A stretch of DNA of 35,875 nt, from the NCBI GenBank assembly GCA_964562155.1, contig CAZLRU010000013.1:1-35875 (forward strand), read 5' to 3'. Source of the stretch: JAGOUY01 sp964562155 (GTDB lineage: Bacteria > Patescibacteriota > Patescibacteriia > 2-12-FULL-60-25). Shown here in pieces: positions 30,070-35,875 of this stretch (position 1 is the stretch's first letter; each line of letters starts with the position of its first letter). The position numbers were made by a program, and so were the translations under genes. The notes under the pieces are model-generated. The model searched no databases. It was not told the DNA's origin and was given only the letters and a program-made list of their open reading frames with translations.

Positions 30070-31776
30070 ATGCTGAGTCGTTTTATTTCTTCCTGTGTCG
30101 TAGCCTTGCAGACTCAGATTACTCTAGCGGTAGGGTTTTTATTTTGTTTATCTGTCAGCGCCTTTTATATCTATCAGGCGGATGCCCGTTTTGTCGCCGA
30201 GCGTCCCGATGTGCTGGGCGTAGGGCTGGGTCTTAGCATCTTGTGCTGGGCGGTGGGTAGTTGGCTATCGCGGAAAGTGCCAAGAAACACTCCGCTAGAT
30301 ATTCAGCAAGGGGTATGGTCGGTTGTTCTAACATGGATTATTGCTATCACGATTTCCGCTACCGTGTTTGTGTTGGCGGGTTTTCCGGACCCTGCAAGAA
30401 TAGCTGAGTTTCCACTATACCGAAGATTTGTGGATGGGGTCTTTGAATCGATCTCGGGGTTTACCACAGCGGGAGGCAGTATCCTGCCGAGTGTCGAAGT
30501 GTTTCCAAGGGGTATCCTTATGTGGCGTTCACTGACGCATTGGTTGGGAGGGATGGGAATAGCCTTTTTTGCGCTCACGATCCTGCGCTCGTTTCGTTGG
30601 AAACGGGAAACAGTGATAAACGCCGAAGCAGAAGGCCCGAATTACGTGAAGTTTTTATCAGAGGACGATGCAAGAACGGCCGGAATTGATTTTTTAAAGA
30701 TTTTCGGATTACTGACGGTTGTTCTTGCGGGTTTACTGTTTGTTTCTGGGGCTATGTACCGAAACACCCCATATCTTCATTGGTATGATAATGCCTTCGA
30801 TGCGATCAATCACTCAGTCTCTGTGATGGGAACTGGCGGATTTGGGGTCTACGATGCCTCCGTTGGTTTACAGGTACTAGAGAACGGAAGGCTGGTAAAT
30901 GGCGGATTGCGGGATCATGCATCGGAATGGATCATCGCCCTGTTTATGTGGATAGCTGGGTCTAATCTTAGCTTATGGTATGTGCTCTTTTTTAAGGGTA
31001 AGACCAAGCAGTTTTGGCAGAGTCGAGAATTTCGTACCTATTTCTACTTTGTTCTGCTTGTTACGGGTGGAATTTGGACGAATTTAGTGTTATCGCATAC
31101 CTATGAAAGTTGGCACGATGCTCTGCGGGTAGCGTTTTTCAACGTTAATACCATCCTGTCTACGACGGGTTTAGCGAATACGGATTTTACCGCCTGGCCA
31201 GCCGCCGCCGAGGCTCTACTTTTTTGCTGTTATTTAGTGGGTGGAATGGTGGGCTCGACGGCAGGTGGATTGAAAATGCTACGCTTCAATCTACTCTACA
31301 AGTATCTTCAGCTAAAATTACAAAATTTTCTGTTTGGGAGATATAAGACGCGTACCTCCTTTGATGGAACGCGCTATGACATGTCTGCGTTGGGGCTAGT
31401 GGCGGTAACTATCGTATTGTATTTCGGAGCATTCATGTTAGGCGCTATGTTGATCATGATCACCAGCCCGCAAAATAGTTTGCCTGATGGAACGATCAAG
31501 GCGATCGACTTTATCTCGGCTATTGGAGCTTCGATAGCCAATTTGGGAAATATCGGTCCAGCGGTTGAAATCGGAAATCTTAATGCTGGTCCAACGGGTA
31601 ACTACTTTCCGTATTCCGTTCCAGCCAAGTTGGTGATGAGCGGTCTTATGATGATCGGACGCGTGGGTGTATTGACGGTGCTCACGATCTTCATTTCTCG
31701 TCGCGGAATAAAGGCGAGTTCCGAACAAATCACGCAACAAAAATTCGATAGCGACGCACCTATTCTTCGTGTATAA
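30070..31776 (+). CDS. TrkH-family potassium transporter (second paralogue)
   Basis: A 568-aa member of the SKT superfamily, of the longer TrkH/TrkG type with extra N-terminal helices (about 16-35, 48-66 and 82-105). Pore-loop signatures are SGFTTAGGSIL (129-139), SVMGTGGFG, NTILSTTGLANTD and ASIANLGNIGPA, each bearing the filter glycine. It is distinct from the KtrB-like protein encoded at 16932 and so is a paralogue, not a duplicate. ATG 30070 is preferred over TTG 30058. It probably shares a message with the kinase-like gene 4 bases downstream. No TrkA is nearby. A K+ uptake role is inferred from the family. Confidence 0.92.
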   Translation: MLSRFISSCVVALQTQITLAVGFLFCLSVSAFYIYQADARFVAERPDVLGVGLGLSILCWAVGSWLSRKVPRNTPLDIQQGVWSVVLTWIIAITISATVFVLAGFPDPARIAEFPLYRRFVDGVFESISGFTTAGGSILPSVEVFPRGILMWRSLTHWLGGMGIAFFALTILRSFRWKRETVINAEAEGPNYVKFLSEDDARTAGIDFLKIFGLLTVVLAGLLFVSGAMYRNTPYLHWYDNAFDAINHSVSVMGTGGFGVYDASVGLQVLENGRLVNGGLRDHASEWIIALFMWIAGSNLSLWYVLFFKGKTKQFWQSREFRTYFYFVLLVTGGIWTNLVLSHTYESWHDALRVAFFNVNTILSTTGLANTDFTAWPAAAEALLFCCYLVGGMVGSTAGGLKMLRFNLLYKYLQLKLQNFLFGRYKTRTSFDGTRYDMSALGLVAVTIVLYFGAFMLGAMLIMITSPQNSLPDGTIKAIDFISAIGASIANLGNIGPAVEIGNLNAGPTGNYFPYSVPAKLVMSGLMMIGRVGVLTVLTIFISRRGIKASSEQITQQKFDSDAPILRV

Positions 31777-31780
31777 ATCT

Positions 31781-32326
31781 ATGAATATTCTTTTGCTTGG
31801 AATTATTGGCTCAGGAAAATCCACCATCGGAGCACGGTTAGCTCAATGGCTCTCATATAGGTTTATCGAATTGGATGATGTGGTGCTTGAGCATACGGGA
31901 CTTGGCTCTGTGGATGAGATCTATGAACACAAATCCAGCTTCTGGAAAGAGTGTGAACTCGAGATTTCAAAAGATATGAGTCTTGATGATAAGCAGGTAA
32001 TCGCCTGCGGCGGAGGGTTTGCGGATAACGCCCTAAACATCCTTTATTTTCAGGAGCATAACCCGGTGCATGTGATCTACCTACACACTTCTCCAAAAAC
32101 GCTCAGTCACCGTTTGTTGAGCGATATGGATCAAGAGCGCTTAGCTCATCATGAATTAACGGATAAAATGAGCGAATTATATGGTAAGCGCGATGCTCTC
32201 TACCGTCTTTACGCAAATACGGTCGTTGAAACAGATGGTCGTGAAATAAAGGAGATCGTGCGAGATATTCGAGACCAATTAGACCGACTCGTGGCACAGG
32301 CGTCATCCATTGACAAAGGAGAATAG
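31781..32326 (+). CDS. Shikimate kinase-like P-loop kinase
   Basis: The 181-aa protein has the shikimate-kinase fold markers: P-loop GIIGSGKST (7-15), ELDD (30-33, acid residues near the DxD position), the glycine loop ACGGGF (75-80), and KRDALY (135-140) with R136 in the place of the conserved lid/substrate arginine. However, the FR-x-x-E motif is FWKECE (54-59), so the arginine that contacts shikimate carboxylate in AroK (R58 of E. coli) is replaced by Trp55. Substrate may therefore not be shikimate; related small-molecule kinases are possible. No other aromatic-pathway gene is present. ATG 31781 lies 4 bases after the TrkH stop, suggesting cotranscription. Confidence 0.75.
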   Translation: MNILLLGIIGSGKSTIGARLAQWLSYRFIELDDVVLEHTGLGSVDEIYEHKSSFWKECELEISKDMSLDDKQVIACGGGFADNALNILYFQEHNPVHVIYLHTSPKTLSHRLLSDMDQERLAHHELTDKMSELYGKRDALYRLYANTVVETDGREIKEIVRDIRDQLDRLVAQASSIDKGE

Positions 32327-32352
32327 CTATAAGGACGATTTCGTGTGTTAGT

Positions 32353-32381
32353 TTGTCACTTTTTTGCGCAAGCGCTATCGT
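32353..32381 (+). promoter_or_regulatory. Promoter of the cupredoxin gene
   Basis: TTGTCA (32353-32358), 17-base spacer, TATCGT (32376-32381), ending 8 bases before the ATG at 32390. The leader would be at most a few bases. Confidence 0.5.
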
Positions 32382-32389
32382 AAAAGTAT

Positions 32390-32926
32390 ATGAAACGCAT
32401 CGCTATCCTCTCAGTGGCTCTTGCCACCATGGGCGCCGGTTGTTGGTCTCAGGAACCCACTTCTCCTCCCGTGCCCACTCCTATTATGGAGCAGGCGCAG
32501 CAAACGCTACCAACCCCTCCCATCGGGGAAGAAAACCCGGCCATGATGGGCAACGCTACCGCAACGCAAGATAATCCAACGATGAAGCCCGCTTCAACGA
32601 CGGAAGCTGTTCCGTCAGCGCCCGTGATGAAACCTGTCGATGAAAAGGAGGTTTATGTAACCATAGAAATGAGCGAAAATGGCTTTAAGCCAGACCGTGT
32701 ACGAGTAAAAAAGAATACGATTGTCCAGTTTAAAAACGTTGGTCGAACCAACATGTGGCCGGCCTCAAACCCACACCCAAGCCATACGGATTATCAGGAT
32801 TTTGATGCGCGCCGCATGGTGAAACCTGGTGAGACGTACGAATTCCGCTTCAAAAATGTTGGTACCTGGGGCTGCCACGATCACTTGAGCCCAGGTCTCA
32901 GCTGTCGGATCTTGGTCGAAGAATAA
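32390..32926 (+). CDS. Cupredoxin-domain lipoprotein
   Basis: The 178-aa protein has a lipoprotein signal (basic MKR, hydrophobic core, lipobox-like GAGC with C18), a long Pro/Thr/Ala/Met-rich linker (20-85) and a cupredoxin domain (about 87-178). Candidate type-1 copper ligands are a His in SNPHPSH (H129 or H132), C162 and H165 in CHDH. The plastocyanin axial Met (5 residues after the second His) is Leu170, and C172 could form a disulfide or replace a ligand. Axial-Leu centres in laccase-like proteins have high redox potential, so an extracytoplasmic electron carrier is likely, but the donor and acceptor are unknown. It has its own promoter and a strong terminator. Confidence 0.85.
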   Translation: MKRIAILSVALATMGAGCWSQEPTSPPVPTPIMEQAQQTLPTPPIGEENPAMMGNATATQDNPTMKPASTTEAVPSAPVMKPVDEKEVYVTIEMSENGFKPDRVRVKKNTIVQFKNVGRTNMWPASNPHPSHTDYQDFDARRMVKPGETYEFRFKNVGTWGCHDHLSPGLSCRILVEE

Positions 32927-32937
32927 AGCGAAAGAAT

Positions 32938-32966
32938 AAAAAGAACGGGACAATCCCGTTCTTTTT
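32938..32966 (+). terminator. Intrinsic terminator of the cupredoxin gene
   Basis: A 13-bp perfect stem AAAAAGAACGGGA/TCCCGTTCTTTTT with loop CAA lies 11 bases after the stop. Its A- and T-rich ends make it bidirectional, so it may also end the minus-strand transcript from 33004. Confidence 0.92.
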
Positions 32967-33003
32967 GGTCTCTCGTTCCGGCGCAGGATCTGCTCTGAAG
33001 GGG

Positions 33004-34089
33004 TTATGAAATTTTTCTCACGACGCCCGTTTGAGTATCAACTTCTACCATGTCTCCATCTTTAAATATTTTGGTTGCATGTTTTGTGCCAACAATACAA
33101 GGGATATTGAGTTCGCGTGACACAATGGCTGCGTGGGAAACGAGCCCACCAAGATCGGTCACGATCGCGGCAGCCTTACGGCAGGCGACCATGAGTTCAG
33201 GTGCGGTGGCGTGGGAAATGAGGACGCTGCCTTCTGACATGGCCGCCATCTTTGCTGTTGTTGGTCCAAAGTTACGGTAGTCAACTTGTAGCAAGACAAC
33301 ACGTCCGCACACGACGTTCGTTGATCGATTCGCTACGATGCCATCTACGTGGTCTGCTTTAACTGATTTAGAATCGCTCAAAAAATCGACAATAAGCGCT
33401 TCCGCTTCTGCTCCCCAGCTATATTCATAGGTACACTCCTTCGCCTGCGCTATAAAAGCTTGCCGACGTTCAGCAAGAACTGTGGGAGAAACACGTTGTT
33501 CATCAAACAAACGATAAATCTCGTCGACGGTATATTCAAGTAAGTCAGAAGCTGACAGGTTAAACTGAGTAGCGAGCTTTGTCACTGTCTGGACTAGATG
33601 ACTGTTCTCGCTGATGAAGGCGCGAGTAATGTAGTCGCGTGCCGGATTCTTGATTGATTCAACGATCGCCAAATGCTGGGTAAGAACCTGCTCTTCCGTA
33701 TGCAGGGCAACCCCTTCGAGATATTCAATCCCAAACTGAAAGTAGAGTCGCGAATATTCAATCCAGGTTTGAAAGAGGGATCGAATATCTTGAGAGGAAC
33801 AAGTGGGTGCAGTGAGGGTCTTTACGGCCAACTGCTCCCCTCGCTCCTGGAGTTGCGTCAGAGTATGAATGAACTGAGTAAATGTTTGTTCGTCACGATA
33901 CAGAGCCAGGCCTTCTTGTGCATAGCGCTCGCAGGCGGTCTCTGAAAAGTATTGGTAGAACACCCCCTTTCTCGTAAAATCCAACACATCGATACCATTA
34001 TAGCCTTGCATGCACACATCGGCCACGAGCGAAGAAATCCCATGAGCCTCAAACGATAAACGATAGTCACGTTCTTTTCCGATGGTCAT
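33004..34089 (-). CDS. PEP-utilising enzyme mobile-domain protein without ATP-grasp domain
   Basis: The C-terminal 100 residues are the swivelling phosphohistidine domain of PEP synthase/pyruvate phosphate dikinase: VLISHATAPELM, then AAIVTDLGGLVSHAAIVSRE and LNIPCIVGT (about 307-335) with the phospho-accepting H319. The N-terminal 250 residues are helical and match no domain I recognise, and neither the ATP-grasp nor the PEP/pyruvate barrel is present. Short proteins with this layout occur beside or in place of full PEP synthases, so the function here is uncertain (phosphotransfer, or a partner of another kinase). The start ATG 34089 overlaps the end of cca by 23 bases, indicating translational coupling in a hflX-cca unit. 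Confidence 0.85.
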   Translation of the reverse strand: MTIGKERDYRLSFEAHGISSLVADVCMQGYNGIDVLDFTRKGVFYQYFSETACERYAQEGLALYRDEQTFTQFIHTLTQLQERGEQLAVKTLTAPTCSSQDIRSLFQTWIEYSRLYFQFGIEYLEGVALHTEEQVLTQHLAIVESIKNPARDYITRAFISENSHLVQTVTKLATQFNLSASDLLEYTVDEIYRLFDEQRVSPTVLAERRQAFIAQAKECTYEYSWGAEAEALIVDFLSDSKSVKADHVDGIVANRSTNVVCGRVVLLQVDYRNFGPTTAKMAAMSEGSVLISHATAPELMVACRKAAAIVTDLGGLVSHAAIVSRELNIPCIVGTKHATKIFKDGDMVEVDTQTGVVRKIS

Positions 34090-35608
34090 ATCCTTTAGAA
34101 AGATTATTTTTTACAAATGCGAGCGCCTCCTTTTTTGTTCTCACCTCTCCCTCATCTCTCGCGTGCTCCACGAGTCGGATCAGTTCCCCCATGCGTGGTC
34201 CAGTTGTGATCCCAAGAGCGAGGAGATCTTCGCCTTGTAAAAGAGGGCGCAAAGGCGGCCCTTCAGCTTCTAGTTCTTGAACGGCTTTACGAAACATTTC
34301 ACCATCCTCATAGATTGGATCATCAGCTTTTTTAAGTGTTCGTCCGCGGTAGTCTGCTTCCGCTACCGCGATCAAGATTCGCCAAGAGAGGGGATGGATT
34401 CTTCTTAAAACATTACGTACCACGTTTTTATACTTTGCCGGCGACCACCCGTCTTTTGATGCTTGCAAGCGAATCATTCCAGGCTTCAAGTGCTCGCGAG
34501 CAGCCATAATCGCAGCATGTGCTGCGTCAGCGCCAAAAGAAAAACGTTCCATGAATTGTCTGGTGGGTTCTGTCCCGGCTGCTTCGTGGCCCAGGGATCG
34601 TACGCGCATCACGCCCTGCTTTGGGGCTAATTCTGTCGTGGCCGGCTTCCCGAAGTCGTGACACAACGCGCCGAGCATGATGTGCAAACAGTTCTCGGTT
34701 GAAAATGTCTCTCGCCGACAGATCTGCGCGGCTCGATCCACAACCATAAGGGTATGAACCCAAACATCTCCTTCGGGATGCCACTCGGGATCTTGCTCAA
34801 CGCCGATTGTCGCCTGTAATTCAGGGTAGTATAGATTAATAATGCCCAACTCCCGCATAAGCTCAAGGCCGACGGATGGCTTCAGAGCTTTGAGTAAGAG
34901 TTTGCGCCATTCTTCGGTCACGCGTTCATTGGGTAAATGATCTAATTCACGACGAGCCACCATGGCACGAAGAAGTTCCATCGTTTCATGTTCCACCATT
35001 AAGTCAAAACGCGCAGCAAATTGTACGGCGCGATACACGCGCAAAGGGTCTTCGCCAAAATGGTCGACATCAACAACACGGAGAGTATGCTTCTCAAGAT
35101 CACCAACCCCATCCCAAGGATCAAGGAGTTCGCCGGTTGCGGGGTCGAATAAAATCGCGTTGATGGTAAAATCGCGTCTTCGCGTTGCCTCCTTGGGATC
35201 GAGTTGCGGATCGCCCTCAACGGCAAAATCCTTGTGCCCAGCCCCCGTCTTCGACTCACGTCGAGGCAGGGCGACATCGATCTCATGCCCCTCTCCTAAC
35301 GAAATTTTAAACACCCCAAAAGCACGGCCAACCAGATTAACCCGACCCGGGAAGAGCTCGTGCAAAAGAGATTCGAGAGGAGCTGCTTCAACGCCGTACA
35401 CCTCAATATCTGCGTCAGTAGGGGACAGATGCAAGAGAAGATCGCGAACAAACCCGCCGACAAGCAAAGCGCGGGGAACGTGTCCATGAGCATGATCGGC
35501 GCCTGTCTTTAGCTGGCGGACGCGAGATTCAATACGCTGAATAGCCTCTACCAAACGAGGGTCTTGTTGATGAAGATGATGCAAAAGATTGGACCCAAGA
35601 GTACTCAT
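34067..35608 (-). CDS. cca: CCA tRNA nucleotidyltransferase with HD domain
   Basis: This class-II enzyme adds or repairs the 3'-CCA of tRNAs. The 513-aa product has the nucleotidyltransferase head LLVGGFVRDLL (48-58) with the metal-binding DAD at 65-67, the RRRDFTINAI motif (about 142-151), the DPLRVYRAVQFAARFD region (about 182-197), and the helical RNA-binding neck and body. A phosphohydrolase HD motif CHDFGKP (about 305-311) and surrounding His residues follow, a combination found in E. coli-type Cca and many bacterial homologues. All catalytic residues are present. It is 12 bases from the end of hflX and overlaps the downstream gene. The tRNA-Glu in this window already encodes CCA, so repair is at least one role. 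Confidence 0.95.
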   Translation of the reverse strand: MSTLGSNLLHHLHQQDPRLVEAIQRIESRVRQLKTGADHAHGHVPRALLVGGFVRDLLLHLSPTDADIEVYGVEAAPLESLLHELFPGRVNLVGRAFGVFKISLGEGHEIDVALPRRESKTGAGHKDFAVEGDPQLDPKEATRRRDFTINAILFDPATGELLDPWDGVGDLEKHTLRVVDVDHFGEDPLRVYRAVQFAARFDLMVEHETMELLRAMVARRELDHLPNERVTEEWRKLLLKALKPSVGLELMRELGIINLYYPELQATIGVEQDPEWHPEGDVWVHTLMVVDRAAQICRRETFSTENCLHIMLGALCHDFGKPATTELAPKQGVMRVRSLGHEAAGTEPTRQFMERFSFGADAAHAAIMAAREHLKPGMIRLQASKDGWSPAKYKNVVRNVLRRIHPLSWRILIAVAEADYRGRTLKKADDPIYEDGEMFRKAVQELEAEGPPLRPLLQGEDLLALGITTGPRMGELIRLVEHARDEGEVRTKKEALAFVKNNLSKGYDHRKRT

Positions 35609-35620
35609 GAGGTGACAGTA

Positions 35621-35875
35621 TCAAACTCCTAGTCTTTTTCCAATCATGTGCTTTAACTCCTCTAGCCCATCACCTTTCATGGCTGACACAAAGACAGGTG
35701 TCTTCTTTTTGTATGTTTTTAACAAACTCGCCTTTGCCAATCTCTTGACGCGATCAATCTTGTTAAAGACGTAGAGAGAAGGAGCTTCTTTGAGTCCCAG
35801 CTGCTCCAACACCTGCTCGACCTCGATGATCTTTTGGCTCATATAAGGATCGCTTGCATCGATGACGTGGAGTAA
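35621..35875 (-). CDS. hflX: GTPase HflX, 3' end only
   Basis: The last 84 codons of a GTPase run off the right edge of the window. The visible part begins LLHVIDASDPYM (matching the LLHVVDASDP segment of HflX after G3) and includes the G4 motif NKID in YVFNKIDRV, then the G5-like FVSAMKGDGLEEL. The 5' part with G1-G3 and the N-terminal HflX domain is outside. HflX splits stalled 70S ribosomes and binds the 50S subunit. The stop lies 12 bases before the cca start, so the two are probably cotranscribed. Confidence 0.88.
   Translation of the reverse strand, partial: LLHVIDASDPYMSQKIIEVEQVLEQLGLKEAPSLYVFNKIDRVKRLAKASLLKTYKKKTPVFVSAMKGDGLEELKHMIGKRLGV

Noticed and set aside
1..35875. CRISPR arrays, IS elements, integrases, phage or toxin-antitoxin genes
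   Set aside because: No regularly spaced repeats, transposase or integrase motifs, or small paired toxin-antitoxin genes were seen on either strand.

Overview
The window is a dense bacterial chromosome segment with no phage, IS element or CRISPR array. Gene content is a compact F-type ATP synthase operon, a four-domain S1, FtsH, PilB-type ATPase, DedA, Nudix and GNAT enzymes and many small orphan membrane or secreted proteins. Most starts lack a Shine-Dalgarno sequence, and several have a -10 box only 4-14 bases upstream. This suggests a Patescibacteria/CPR (Parcubacteria-like) genome, but that placement is an inference; no 16S or other phylogenetic marker is present.

Layout. 1-4.4 kb: tRNA-Glu(UUC), an orphan gene, a secreted cytochrome b5-like protein, an orphan membrane protein, a DAO-family flavoenzyme and an orphan. 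4.4-6.7 kb: metK behind a SAM-I riboswitch with an intrinsic terminator, then Nudix and GNAT genes. 6.7-14.3 kb: a PilB-like ATPase with a membrane protein, ftsH, a 26-bp perfect inverted repeat, rpsA, an orphan and a DedA protein. 14.4-22.6 kb: a monovalent-cation block, Kup, TrkH/KtrB, CBS protein, NhaD/ArsB-type permease, CBS protein and a CPA2 cation/proton antiporter. 22.8-29.9 kb: AtpI/Z-like gene and atpB-E-F-H-A-G-D-C, closed by a strong terminator. 30-33 kb: a second TrkH, a shikimate-kinase-like protein and a cupredoxin lipoprotein. 33-35.9 kb (minus strand): a PEP-utilising mobile-domain protein, cca, and the 3' end of hflX.

Main interpretation. The c subunit carries E26 plus E59-S60-T61-x-x-Y64, spaced as in Na+-binding rotor rings of the two-carboxylate type. 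The operon sits between three K+ uptake systems and two putative cation/H+ antiporters, with two CBS proteins but no visible RCK (TrkA/KtrA) gene. Together this looks like a sodium-bioenergetics and potassium-homeostasis locus. Two of its members (kup and the CPA2 antiporter) are strikingly GC-rich compared with their neighbours and were probably acquired horizontally.

All calls were made by eye from sequence and translation. Promoter, hairpin and operator calls are pattern matches.
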